From Pomphorhynchus laevis (taxonomy: Eukaryota > Acanthocephala > Palaeacanthocephala > Echinorhynchida > Pomphorhynchidae): a stretch of 64,000 bases of DNA. The stretch spans positions 1 to 64,000 of the forward strand of contig WNNJ02000629.1 in the NCBI GenBank assembly GCA_012934845.2. The letters run 5' to 3'. The position numbers were made by a program, and so were the translations under genes. Shown here piece by piece: positions 43,861 to 55,725 of this stretch. Numbering within the stretch: position 1 is the first letter of the stretch; each line of letters starts with the position of its first letter. The notes beneath the pieces were generated by a model. The model saw only the letters and a program-made list of their open reading frames with translations. It was not told the origin of the DNA and made no database searches.

Positions 43861-44240
43861 TTAGCGTCTTTCTCGTATAGGGACGGGGTCCACTGCTTTT
43901 GAGTGTTGCGTCCACTTGGCTCTATCGAGGGCGTCTTTGGTTTCCAGTCCAACACTTATCAAATCATGACGTATGACGTCCATCCATCGCAGTTTCGGCC
44001 TTCCTATCGAACGCTTTCCATCCACTGTCACGGCGATGGACTTAACTGATGGTTGGTGTTCGCTTGCGCGGATAACGTGGCCGTACCATTGTAGTCGCCT
44101 TTCGCCAAGTTTCTCTATTATTGGCACTACGCCAAACTGGTCCCTTATTTCTTAGTTCTGAACATGATCCTTTAAAGTCTTTCATGCTGTCCATCGGAGC
44201 ATTTTTGTATCCATTGCGGCAACTTTGCGTTCTTCATATT
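43861..44240 (-). mobile_element. LINE C-terminal fragment, RTE-like
   Basis: The minus strand encodes 'FGVVPIIEKLGERRLQWYGH', then 'GKRSIGRPKLRWMDVIRHDL' and 'ALDRAKWTQHSKAVDP'. This is the widespread C-terminal 'RRLRWYGHV.R...GRPK.RW.D.i..DL' block of RTE-type endonuclease/reverse transcriptases. The upstream RT is missing or unrecognisable. Confidence 0.8.
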
Positions 44241-44299
44241 TTGATATAGAAGAGTAAAGTGTATTATAACATATTGTTATTACTGCAGTAAATGTTCAT

Positions 44300-45050
44300 A
44301 CTGAAGTAAATGCTGGACAATGCTCACATAATAAATATTAAATCATCTTAGGCATGAAAGGATAATCGATAGTGGTAGACAGTAGTGCCTTATTTGTATC
44401 TTGAGTTTTAAAATTGAGGCGTTTCTTGAATTGAGCAGCAGTACAAATGTTCACTACCAAATGCGATAGTCAATTTCATCGCCTAAAGACCTGATCAACC
44501 AAAGTCGTACAATTTGTTAGAGGCTTTCATCGATACCTCATACACTGCTCGTCTCCAAGTAACATTGAGGAGCTACGAAGGTGGAACAGATCTTTCAGTG
44601 GATGGTTAGGCACACTCAGTGACATCCACAGCAGTGTTAGATCTGCAATCAGAAGATAAAATTCAATATATATGATACACAACGCATCGAGAGAACTCGG
44701 ATAATAGACAGAGCGAATTGCCGGAACCAAATTCGTTGCTTTCTCCAAAATGATTTTGTATTCATTCAATTCTGATTTCAATTGAAGGTGTATCGCCTAA
44801 GAAGCATGAAGCATAAAGCATATGCTATTTAAGGATACTTGCATATACAATATGTAATGCCTTAAGCTCAAGTTGTCTAACGTTTCAATAGAGGAAGCCT
44901 AAAGTTCTACGACATTTAGCCATAATCACATAAGAGTAAAGACGAGTTTTTAAATTTGTCGAGATCATAATACCTAGATCAGTCAAATGATTTGCTTACT
45001 CAATAACGTTTGAAATGAATTTATACGAATGGAAGGGTAATCAAGAGTGA
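44300..45050 (-). mobile_element. Decayed LINE RT C-terminal half
   Basis: The minus strand gives 'HLTDLGIMISTNLKTRLYSY', 'AKCRRTLGFLY' and 'LELKALHIVYASILK', the region after the RT palm in CR1/jockey-type LINEs. Several stops are present. It ends where the family A copy begins at about 45060. Confidence 0.6.
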
Positions 45051-45069
45051 CCAATTCACAAATTCTTGC

Positions 45070-47170
45070 ATAAAAAAGATTTATTTTTACGTGGCAAATG
45101 CGTGCCGGCGCACGCTTACATGACCACAACAACAAAAAATCATGGTTCGAGGAGGTGGGTACGGAGGCGGTATTTGAATGTAATAAGGAGGGAGCGTGGC
45201 GGATGTTGAGTGAGATCTGATTCCAGGCGAGGAGAGCGGCGTCGAGGAAGGATCGGAGACCGTAGTTGTTAGAGTAATTGGGAACGTGGACTAAGAAGAA
45301 ATTACGGGAACGCAGTGATAGAGAGGTGAGGCGAGTGTCGTCTAAGAAAAGGAGATTGATGAACGATGGGAAGCCGACAGCGTTGAGACGAAAAGTGACG
45401 AGAAGAAGGCGGAGTTGTATGCGGATGTGGATGGTGGGCTATGAGAGTTGGGCAAGATATGTGGATGTGTGGTCAAAGCGATGGAGACGTAGGAGCACTC
45501 AAACGGGGGAATTGGGTATGCGTTGTAGGAGTAGGATGATGGATTTTGGAGAATTGGCGAAAAGGCTGAGGCAATAATCGATTTTGAAGTGTTGATTATG
45601 AAGTGTTGATTTTATAATGCTAGATGAAGTTGCATTTGATACGTAGTAGATGGAGATGATACCGGCGAATAGCAAGATAGGAATCACGGAGAGACAGTGT
45701 GAGCGAGCGGATATCACGTCTGAGAGACCGGTAATAGACGCGAAAAGCATGACGGAGTAGACGCTTTAAGAGTAGGCATTAGATGCCAAGCCATTGGGCA
45801 CGGTGCAAGCGACGGTGAGGGTGAGGTTTGAAGGGCAAGAGAAGATCGAGAGTGAATGTGAGTTTAGAGTCGAAAAGAAAGGCAAGATCGTGAGGAGATG
45901 ATGATGTTATTTATGAGAAGATAGAGACGATTTAAGTAAGGCGGAGCGGAAAAGGGGGAGGTCAAGTTTTTTCCAAGGGCGAAGTAAAGTGCTAGTCGTG
46001 TAAAGCAGGGAGTGGTTGGAAGTGAGATCAAGGGTAACGAGAAAGTGATCGGATCGATTAGGATCGGAGATGGACAGTGAGGTGTAGGCAGCAAAACGAT
46101 CGGGGACAGCGATGATGTCAAGCGCCCAGCCAAGGATATGTGAAGGCTGTTGAAATGAGTTTAATTGAGTTGGATGTAATGTTGATGAACCGGATGGAAT
46201 CGGTGGAAGAGGGGCGGTCGAGCGGATGTTGCAGTCGCCAAGAACGAGTAAAGGTAATGGAGAACAAAGAACAATGGGAAAGAAGGTCAGCGAGTTCGGT
46301 AAAAAATAAGGAGGTAGATGATGAACCAGGACGGTATACAATGGCGAGATCCAGAGTGATCGTGCTAGAAGGACGACATGTGAGCAATTCAAAAGAGCAA
46401 GGACTGAAATGGGGAGTGATTTTGCGAAGAGACGTGGGGTGACGGGCGAATGCAACAATGCCACTATGATTAGAGAATTTAGAAAGGGATGAGCTGAGGG
46501 GCGGGCGGATTCGACTAGTGAGCAACCGGCAGAGAGCAGACGGCGAATGGAAAGGTCGTCGGAATCTGAGTGCCAGGATTCGGTGAGGCAGAAGATATCG
46601 ATGATTTTTGGTGAATAGGTTGGGGATGAGATCAGATTATATTGAGAATAAATCTAGTGTTGAGGAGGCTGAAGCGGAAACCGTGTGTGGTGATCATAGG
46701 AGCTAGTGGAGAAGACACATAGGGGAGATGGAGCTCCATTAAATTTTGGGGCGGGTGTGAACAACTTGAAAGTATCCGTTTATGTTTCGGATGGAGAGAC
46801 ATGTTTCGTCGTTTTCCTCACGACGGCCTTTCTCGATGCTGGCAGAATATAGTTGAGCAATTTCGGAAGGGGTGCGATCGGGGAAAATTCGAGTTATTAA
46901 AGAGGAAATGAGTTTGAATCGTTGGGAGGACATAAGACGCGTGAGCGCAATGCTTGAAAACAATTTTTAGGAGAGGGGATAGGAAGGATTAGATTGAGAA
47001 GATTTATTTAGGCAGATGAATGCAACAGGAGAGATGTCGTTGAAAAAGGATGAGTCACCCGCAGGAGCAAGAGACGAGAGGATGAATCTGAAGGCGGAAA
47101 CATCATGGTCGAGACTGCTTGTAAAGATAAGGAGGTGGAAGGAGTGATATTAGTGACGATGACGCAACTT
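45070..47170 (-). mobile_element. LINE, CR1/L2-like family A, with internal deletion
   Basis: From the tail at 45070 it carries the RT C-terminal part to about 45595, then jumps directly to the region between endonuclease and RT ('SSSIIKSTLHN' joins 'FKIDYCLSLFANSPKS'), so the RT palm is deleted. The endonuclease is present at 45907-46525: 'DLAIVYRPGSSSTSLFFTEL', 'VLGDCNIRS' and 'LGWALDIIAVPDRF'. The junction carries a small tandem duplication ('tgaagtgttgatt' twice). Sequence to about 47170 keeps the same strand composition and probably includes the 5' part of the element. Confidence 0.82.
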
Positions 47171-47210
47171 TGTATCTGAGAGATTAAAATCTCCTAATAA
47201 TGAACAATTT

Positions 47211-49740
47211 CTAATTAAATCGAGATGACTGAAGCATTTCATCAGCATGAAAGATGATGCCATTGGAGGACAGTAGACTTGACCGATAACAATATTTGAG
47301 ACATCGTGTATAGAATATGGAACATCTATGTAAAGTGTAATCTATGTAAAGTGGAACACAATAAGTGTTCCACACTATTGTCTTGATCAATTTGTTCAAT
47401 AGTTGCTCACGACAATTTTTCTCTAACAGAAAGGACCACTTCGCCGCCACGGCGATTAGCACGAGCTATTCTAAGTAACTCATATTTTGGAATTGAGACT
47501 AGAGCATCGTCTATATTTGTATAGAACCATATTTCAGAAAGGGCAATAATGTCGGGGTTATATAGGGTTGCTATATGCTTAACCTCGTCGAATTTGTTAA
47601 TGTTTCTGTGGAGATTAGAATACATTACAAATAATCCACTTTCAGCCCAGGATTTTGTGACGACTCTGCAGTTTCTGTATAGTTGGTTTGATTGGTATCC
47701 ATTTGAGATGTACTTTATTTTGAACTGCAGAAAATTTGATATGGTGAGTTTTGACTGACAGTGATTGATAAAGTAGATAAGTTCATTGCGAGTTACGAAC
47801 AGATTCAGACGTTCTGTAGTGGAATGACATGTCCTTCATGATTCTAATTGAATTATGTATAAATTTGTCTTCATTTTTTCGTCGTAATATTTCGAGAGCC
47901 TTGCTACTAGTTCCTAGCACACATTTAAGCAGGCATGGATGATTTCTACCATCATACCATCTTTCAACTCAAAAACTGACTTTACAGGTATATTTGTTCT
48001 GCTATGTCAGCCTCTGCCGGTTAGAAGTTACACATTATGCCTATTATTTCGCTACGTCGTCGTTTACACTATTTTGAGTGAGACTAGATGAGGATTCAAA
48101 AATATTTGTGAAAACTTAAGTTCAATCGATGTGAGAATCATGTGATTATTAATAATAATCACTAATAATCATGTGATTATTAATAATAATCACTAATAAT
48201 CATGTGATTATTAGTGGAGTGATGTTTAGTTGCCGCATTTATGACATTCGGAGTTAGTTTTTGTTTCCTTGAGAAACAAACATATCTGTGTTGGCAGGAT
48301 ATTCACTTCTGATGTATATTCAGAATATTTATCTTGTTATTATGAAAAACATTTAACACTAGGATACTGATAGATATCCGGAAATATATAATTAACTAAT
48401 CAATGCTGGCCATTGCAGAAAGGCATATTAATAGCTACAAGAACACCGCGATACGGTCTGCCACGAGGGCTTATCCCCTCAGTTATGTTATGTCAAATGT
48501 ATACAATCCAGGTAGCGAGACTCAGGAAGTACAAAAAGTTTCATAAAATACTACTACATCAACCCGCAAAAAAATAGGCCGACATTGTATAAAACAGTGG
48601 ATACTTTCCACTTTTAAGTCTTAACAGTGTTGCATTTTTTGATACGGGAACTTTTTGTGAACTTTGTGATAGCTATATGGTATCGTTAGAGCCTACCCAG
48701 TTTGCTGTCTTTTCATTCATATTCGATCTTTGCTGGACCTTCAATATTATATTTCCTCGAATAATGTAATAATCTTGTGGGTTCGCTGTACGCTTAACAC
48801 TTAGTTCATCAGTAAGCTTTATACGCTTCACGTTCAACAACTGGGAGATCTGCCGAGATAAATACTCTAATAAAATTTAGTATTATCTTCCAACTTCCAG
48901 GCTCTGGAGATGAGATTATTGATCGTAATTTCATCAGTCGTTACTATTAGCCACGGTGGCGAGTTTTGACGCTAAGCTGTGAGACGTCGATAAACCAGAC
49001 GTGTGTCGCGGTTCAAAACCACTCCAACATTACCAAACAACTCTTTGACAGACACCAATTTATTCTCTGATTTCGGAAGACCCTTTATAAAAACATTTGA
49101 AGCTCTCTTATTGTGACGGTCTTGCTCCAGATGATATTCTAGAGGTGCATTATTTTTATCAATCTTTGAAGTAGCCAGTACAGAATGAGCTACCTCCCTA
49201 CATAGAACGCTTGCGAACGTACGTTTTTGATCAAACTATACATTAGCAGATTGTCTAGCTTCGTTTGATCGCGAATCATGAAAGCTATCAATTTGCATCA
49301 CAAGATTTTCTATGGTGGTATTAGCTAGTACTAAAAAATTACGTAAGATTTCCATTTGCTTAGCTGAACAACAACCACAAAGAAACTCTTGCAAGAAAAA
49401 CTCCCTAGAAATGCTTCGCGGTACTTGAACATGGGATCTAAAAAGGCACCCAGAGTTCGTATATTTAATATTTAAGGAAACATAATTTGATGAATCGTAC
49501 ATCTCCCTTTGACAATCTGACGTGAAAACCCCACTAAATCGCAAATCACAAGATAAAGAGCTCGAAATGCCACAAAGTGCATCCTCTGCCGTTGAATCAC
49601 TTAAAGAATCTGTCTGAGATGAGGTACTTACAGATGTTAGAAACTGAATTGAAGTAAGTAAAGAACTCTGCAAACATTTTAATGTAGATGAGGATGGAGT
49701 GATCAGGTTAGCACAACGAGATGCTGGTAAGCAATTAGAA
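47211..49740 (-). mobile_element. LINE 5' region (family D): ORF1 and start of endonuclease
   Basis: The minus-strand frame at 47625-47407 reads 'NPDIIALSEIWFYT', 'IPKYELLRIARANRRGG', the start of an AP endonuclease ('PDii.lsETWL', 'R.dR..RGGGV'). Upstream (49673-49236) a 145-codon frame with Ser-rich sequence and a 'FLVLANTTIENLVMQI' coiled segment, then 'NVFIKGLPKSENKL' at about 49090, resembles the ORF1 of such elements. The two parts are separated by many stops and a 31-bp repeat. Confidence 0.6.
48139..48218. repeat. 31-bp tandem repeat, ~2.6 copies
   Basis: Unit starting 'catgtgattattaataataa', at 48139, 48170 and 48201. Each unit is itself partly palindromic (gattatta/taataatc). Confidence 0.88.
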
Positions 49741-50450
49741 CAAGCTTTACTGTTTTACACATAAACATCCTTTACAAACTGCGTTCTGTCCATTGCGGGG
49801 GCAGCGATGAATTTTCCGGTACTTGAATGCATAATCAATTTGCCGTTACTCGATACTGGTTCGTTGGGATTCTTCGGTTACGAAGGCGATGATATTGTAC
49901 GAGCGGATGCGAGTGCAACGAGCGTGATAAGTCATCCGCAAGTTGTTAGTCTGTAAGTCGTTAGTTGTAATCAGTTAATTGATACCTAAAGCTTTGCCTT
50001 TATATATGGAATTAAATTCTCGTTAAATTGATGACTAGGATCCATTATTGAATACAAATTTACAATATATGTGATTAGTAAACTAGTAAAGATTACTAGT
50101 TTACTAATCACATATATTATATATAGCTTTGCCTTTTAATATATTAATTAATAATTTTAATAATATTAACAATATTCACATTATTCACAAAAACGTTTTC
50201 CAATTACCAAACATGAACTCTTGGATTTTGAATCGGTGCAGAGGCGGGATCAAGGTCAAGTTTTGAGTCGCACACCTCGTGTGATTCATGATTAAGTATC
50301 TTAAATGCATGTATAATACGATATATACTCATATTTCTTCATTTTGTCGATTCTTCACGGTTCACATATTTATTCATAAGAGGTAATGCATTCTCGTAAT
50401 TCGGGACTTCGAGTGTTGTAGGGCAATTACCTAAATTATCTCATGGTAGA
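49741..50450. other. Unassigned; possibly ORF1 upstream part plus AT-rich spacer
   Basis: The minus strand reads 'KACSNCLPASRCANLITPSS' near 49700-49760, possibly the start of the LINE ORF1. From 49980 on it is AT-rich; 'gtaaactagtaaagattact' and its mirror form a short palindrome at 50078-50115. Confidence 0.35.
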
Positions 50451-50455
50451 ATTTT

Positions 50456-50545
50456 ACAGGATTTATTTTTACCTGGCAAATGCGTGCGGACGCACGCTTA
50501 CTTGACCACAAAATATACCAAAAATCTAAATCATGTGTCGAGAAG
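50456..50545 (-). mobile_element. LINE family A tail-only fragment
   Basis: Only the last ~90 bp of the element remain: 'aatgcgtgcggacgcacgct' 'tacttgaccac' and 'aaatctaaatcatgtgtcga'. Confidence 0.8.
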
Positions 50546-51944
50546 GAGGCATTTATTAGGCTGTCACATATAACTTTAAATTTGCAGAATAGGCTGTCTC
50601 AAGAAATCGCTAATGCCCTAATCTGATATTGTTTAAGCGGCTTTGCAGCGCACGGATATGAGATACATTTAAGATGTGATAAACGTGGATTTTTATGCGA
50701 TTGTTATTCTCGAGACCTGCGCTTTTACTGAATCCTATACGAATAGATGTTTAGTGTAATGGCATTTTTGTCTTTTAGTTTTGAACTAGCTAAGCAACCA
50801 TCAAGGCATCGATTAATAACAAAATCGGTTATCTGTAATAAATCAAGTTTTTTATATGATATCACAATCACACACCTGATAAATTAGTCTTAAGCATCGT
50901 CACGATAACTGTTCATTGCTAATTTGAACGTTCAAATCTAAAATTTTATAACTTGAAATAAACATCAAAATTAGCCTCAAACCTTTTTACGGTAACTTAG
51001 CTAATTTAAATATTAAAATGATAGATTGTCATTTTTATTTATTTGCGGATGAAAACTGATAAATGAAGTGATGATAACATCAATCTTGTTATTTGCTAAG
51101 TCTTCATGTAAATTATTGTCGTTGAATATAAAAGTTTCGTGAGTTTAAAGAAATCGACGATCTTAAGATATATAAGAAAGTTACTCCGAGTAAAAAGGGT
51201 TTTCATCGTTTCATATACTGCCTTTTTAATCAGGCCAGCAAACAGAGTCTACGTATTTTATACTATTTATAAATTAAAAATAAAGATAAATAATTATAAA
51301 TAATAAAAGATTAAGAGATTTTATATTTTACAAAAATTACGTTCGTGCCAGCTACTAACTTGAAAAGGTCACTGTGAATGACCGAAAAGTTGTAAAAAAT
51401 TATTTAAAAGAATTTGTCTAGTGTAGATAAATGATTATGCTTAAACATATGAATAAAGGATTATATAAGATTTTATATTTATTTTATACAATTTATAAAT
51501 AAAAAATAATGCAATCACGGTAGCAATCAGGCGACAGATCCTGGGCGACAGTGAACAAGTAACTACTATATATAATTACAACTTTAAATTGACTATTGCG
51601 CAATAATATTTACACATTTGAAATTGTATAGAAGTCAGATCAGCTATCTGAGTCTACTTATTTTATATTATTTATAGATTAAAAAATAATGCTAAATTAA
51701 AATTTATTAATTAAATAAATAATAAATAATTATAAATAAATACACAGAAACATGGTGTTTCTGTTTCAATTACTCGACAAACATAGGATCTAGTCCAAAA
51801 GCTGTTATATGGCAAACAAAATATATAATTATGAATAATAAATAATTAAATAATAGATAATTATGAATAATAAATAATTATATAAGATTTTATATAATTT
51901 ATATAAAGATAAAATTTAAAATTGAAATTTAAAATGAAAATCAA

Positions 51945-52080
51945 CTTTTATGAATTAACTAATAAATATCAGACGTTTTATCAGAATAAGGATAGAGGTC
52001 ATTAAGAGGAACTGCTATGCTATCATGTTTGGGCCCATATTCCTTGACCCAACATTGCAGCGATTCGAAATATATGATAA
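51945..52080 (+). repeat. Short dispersed repeat S, copy 4
   Basis: Core 'cagaataaggatagaggtca' and 'gacccaacattgcagcg'. Confidence 0.7.
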
Positions 52081-52259
52081 TGACGTATTTATTATGATTA
52101 AATTTGAATATATTGTGTATCTTATTCTAATACAAAGCATATAGTTCATTATCCATTCGTAAAGTTGATTTATAAATTGTAAATTTTATATTTTAATAAT
52201 ATTTTATTGAAATATAACTCTACATTTTAAGAAAAAGATAATAATTAATAATTGTTATG

Positions 52260-52440
52260 TAAGATTTTATATAAAGTCAAAATTTAAAATAAACGTCATT
52301 TTTATGAATTGACTAATAAATAACAGACGTTGTATCAGAATAAGGATTAGAGGTCATCACGAGGAACTGCTACGCTATCAGATTTCGGCCCCTAACTCCT
52401 CTACCCAACATAGCAGATTAATAAATAGTTAGATAAAACT
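52260..52440 (+). repeat. Short dispersed repeat S, copy 5
   Basis: Core 'cagaataaggattagaggtc' and 'acccaacatagcag', again preceded by the end of the 160-bp module ('gaattgactaataaataac'). Confidence 0.75.
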
Positions 52441-53133
52441 ATCTAGTATCACATTCTAATACAAAATATATTATTTATTATCCATAATAAATAATATAAT
52501 ACAATAATGTTAAAATACAATTTAGATGTAACTTTGTAAGAAAACAACGTTGAAAAAGTCGAATTTTAAAAATTAGACTGAAGCTCCATGATTAAAAGTT
52601 GAATTTTTAATTTTGAACACTAATTTTAAGTTAAATTTTAATGTGCGAATTGAGTTAAACTCAATTCGCTCATTGAGATAGAAATTAAAAAATATTTTTT
52701 GATTATTCCGTTAACTTTTTACAAAACAATTAACTTTTACTTTTAGAAAGCAAAATGGTTGCCTTTGACATCCGTTTTGCTGTCAAATTAAATTAAAATT
52801 ATATTAAAAAGTAACTCTGTATTTTTTATTTGTATCTAAACTTTATACCAGTTGTACATTAAGTTGATAAAATTATTAATTTTGTACAAAAATCAACATT
52901 TGTTAAATTTTAAAAGCTAAGCAGTAACTTTATAATAAAAAGTTAACTTTTTTTATTTCCTTAAAAAGCAATCTTTTTTCCTTCAACGTGATTATTCATC
53001 ACATTGGTTTTAAATGTAACATTAAAGACAGCAAATATGGAGATGAACGCGCATATGTAAAACAATGACTAAAACTAATATCATATTTTAATTGTTTCCA
53101 TGCGCTTGTTTTAGAAGTCAGTTTAAAAGTCAT

Positions 53134-53856
53134 ATGGGCTCTAAACTTTCATTGAAAAGAGATTCTGAAGATCAAAATAGCTCAGGAGTGAATGCTAATA
53201 ACAGTATTTTTGCTAGAAAGAGACCTTCAAAGGACAATGAAGATGATAAACTTAAGAAAAATGTAATGTTTAGAAATTTCAAAAAGTCCTCAAATTTACC
53301 CAAATCAAAAAAATACAATAATAAAGTACAGCTTTCTGATGCTGTCATAAGTCGCTTGGCTTCAGAAACACATTTTAATGCCCAAGAAGTATATAGATGG
53401 CATGTTGAGTTTATTAGAGATTGTCCTGATGGCCGTTTAAGCAGAGCGCAGTTTAGCAAGGTGTATAAGGCAATGTCGGATGACGAGGATCATGGATCAG
53501 AATACATATTTGCTGCGTTCGACACAAACAACGATGGAAACATTGACTTTGAAGAATTTCTAAAGGCAATCAGCGTTACAACTAGAGGAACGTATAACGA
53601 AAAACTCGAGATGGTGTTTCGAATGTACGATTTAAATCACGACGGACTGATATATAAGGAAGAACTGCAGATAATTTTGAAAGTACTTTTTAATTCAACT
53701 GTAAGTTCCGATCGTATAAATGAGATTTTTAATATGCTGGATATAGATGGTGATAATAAAATTAGCAAAAGTGAATTCATCTCGGTGTCCAGCAGGAGTG
53801 ATGATATACGTCAATTGCTTGATGAAACTTACACCAACAACATGGCAGACTTCTAA
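53134..53856 (+). CDS. Neuronal-calcium-sensor-type EF-hand protein
   Basis: The gene encodes 240 residues in one exon. The ATG at 53134 is preferred over the upstream TTG because it yields 'MGSKLS', a strong N-myristoylation motif, and because 'tgcgcttgttttag' just upstream looks like a splice acceptor in the 5' UTR. The first ~85 residues are basic and Ser/Asn/Lys-rich, longer than in most NCS proteins. The NCS core follows: degenerate EF1 with 'DCPDGRLS' (97-100 = CPDG), EF2 loop 'DTNNDGNIDFEE' (130-141), EF3 'DLNHDGLIYKEE' (166-177) and EF4 'DIDGDNKISKSE' (203-214), all three with canonical Asp and Glu positions except Gly/Asn variation in EF4. It is probably a calcium-myristoyl switch sensor of the recoverin/hippocalcin/KChIP group. 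A poly(A)-like region follows after 54100. Confidence 0.92.
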   Translation: MGSKLSLKRDSEDQNSSGVNANNSIFARKRPSKDNEDDKLKKNVMFRNFKKSSNLPKSKKYNNKVQLSDAVISRLASETHFNAQEVYRWHVEFIRDCPDGRLSRAQFSKVYKAMSDDEDHGSEYIFAAFDTNNDGNIDFEEFLKAISVTTRGTYNEKLEMVFRMYDLNHDGLIYKEELQIILKVLFNSTVSSDRINEIFNMLDIDGDNKISKSEFISVSSRSDDIRQLLDETYTNNMADF

Positions 53857-54402
53857 GTTTAACACACGTGTCATTTTTGTTGCACAAAACACCACACAAA
53901 TTGGATAAAAAAATATTTTTATAATTTTTTTAAATTTTATAAATTTTCAGTTCGCACTTGTATTAAAATGATTTTCTTTGTGATATATTTTTTCGTTTTG
54001 ACTTAAATTTATTTTATTAGCTATGTTTTCTAGTGCTTGTAATATAAAAAATATAAAATATATATAATATTTAGTGATGATATTAGGGCCCATTTGCGAG
54101 TAACCTTTTAATTGTAATTTTTACTCAATAATTGGTTTATAATAAAAATAAAAAAATATTGTTTTATTATTATTTATCAATTTATTATTATTTATAAATT
54201 AAACATTATGATAAATAGAAATAAAATAATTAAATAATAAATAATTAAATAATCATAAATAATAAATAATTGCTATAAGATATATATATTATTTATATCA
54301 AGTTAAAATTTAACTTGATAGTGGATTATTATGCATATTGCTGGTATTATTATAGACTCAAGGAAAATACAATTTTATATTGTAAACAAGCTTTTGCTTG
54401 AT

Positions 54403-54427
54403 TAGATCCTTTTCAAGTTGGCAACTT
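54403..54427. repeat. 25-bp inverted repeat, left (partner 61227-61251)
   Basis: 'tagatccttttcaagttggc' continues 'aactt'; the complement recurs at 61227-61251 with one mismatch. Together they bracket the LINE fragment and the whole 14-bp minisatellite. Confidence 0.75.
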
Positions 54428-54589
54428 TTTACATTGTTTTCTATTGCTTTTACAGTAGAAATGAATATTATTATCAATGAACAACAAAGTGAGCAGCAAG
54501 GCTCATTACAAGTTGCGTCACAATCAGAAAAAGTAAACGTAGAAAAAATAAATGTAGAGAATACTTGCTATTGTTCATATGTCCTCTGA

Positions 54590-55700
54590 CTCGGTCTTCG
54601 TCTTCAAGAAGGGATCTTCCTCCAGATTTCGTTTAAAAGAAGCGAGATTCGAGGATGCAACTGTTGAGTCAGCAATGTGGTTCCGAGTATTAACGATTCG
54701 CTGGAAGTATAGGGACGTTCGTTTGTAGCGTAATCGTTTTGTTTTTAGCATGAACTGATGACCACGAAGTTAGGTTATATCACGCGTATGTATTAGCGAT
54801 CTGAGTAGATGGCGATTGTCGTGTAAAATCTGCCTGGATAGGCACAGGTCCGCCTTGTCGCGCAGATATCGAAGTGATCTCATTCCCAAACTCGAAAGTT
54901 AATCCTGATATTCCATGTCTAACAGTTTTTACCATTTTAGTTGCTGATCGGAAGACAGACTCCTAGATTATTGCGTTCTCGTAAGGTGATTGGGTAATAG
55001 GTCGGCGAAGCAAATAGTAGGATGATCAAAATAAGTGCTTGTGATATTGTTTTGAAGCATGATACGTCAATATGAACAAGAGCTGGGCGAATCAGGCCGA
55101 TGACTCTTCTCACTTTGGAACATGTAGTGTCAGTATGTAAACGTGTCGATAAGTTAGAACATACATAAACACCTAAATCCCTGTATGAGTTCGTCCTAAG
55201 AATAACACTGCTGTTTATATGATAAATATGAGCTGACTCGGCCGGTCGTCTTGATATGCAAATGTAGGCACACTTTTTCAAATTGAATTTTAACCCGTTC
55301 AAAATCGACCAGTCATTTATGGTGTTAATATCATACTGCAAGATGTCTACATCTGAGTTCAAAACTATGGGGAGCCAGATTTTTAAATCATCAGCATAGA
55401 GAACACACTCAGATCTAAATTTAGGAATCAGGTCGTTAATGTATAAAATGAAAAGAACTGAACCGAGTATAGTTCCCTGAGGTACACCAAGATTTGTATG
55501 GAAGCGATCAGATAATTCGTCGTTTACCCTTACGAAGCAATGACGGTCAGACAGAAATTCAATAATCCAGCGAACTAAACACTCATCAAAGTGGATGTCG
55601 CGCAGTTTTTGAATTAAATTAACATGAAGGACTGTATCAAATGCCTTAGAGAAGTCAAAAAAGATGGCGTCAACCGGAATCCCAGAATAATTAAGTGTAA
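54590..55700 (-). mobile_element. LINE RT to C-terminus (CR1/jockey-like family E)
   Basis: The minus strand reads 'PVDAIFFDFSKAFDTVLHVN', 'GVPQGTILGSVLFILYINDL', 'VLYADDLKIW', 'LNGLKFNLKKCAYICIS', 'YRDLGVYVCSNLS' and, at the end, 'YFQRIVNTRNHI' and 'SSNLASFKRNLEEDPF', a complete palm, thumb and C-terminal series. It is better preserved than most LINE pieces here, and is 5'-truncated at the point where the minisatellite begins, about 25 bp away. Confidence 0.85.
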
Positions 55701-55725
55701 TATTTAATGTTGAAAAATGTTGGAC

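Larger units (their letters stand above)
50550..53090. other. AT-rich intergenic region with dispersed modules
   Basis: Two single copies of the 160-bp module lie at about 51220-51310 and 51630-51720 ('gagtctac.tattttat'). Two plus-strand copies of repeat S lie at 51945-52080 and 52260-52440. The rest is AT-rich with no gene recognised. The last 300 bp is the upstream region of the EF-hand gene. Confidence 0.5.

Noticed and set aside
54470-54560. Possible coding exon MNIIINEQQSEQQG after a good acceptor
   Set aside because: The acceptor (tattgcttttacag) is attractive, but there is no donor before the LINE fragment starts at 54590 and the peptide is low-complexity.
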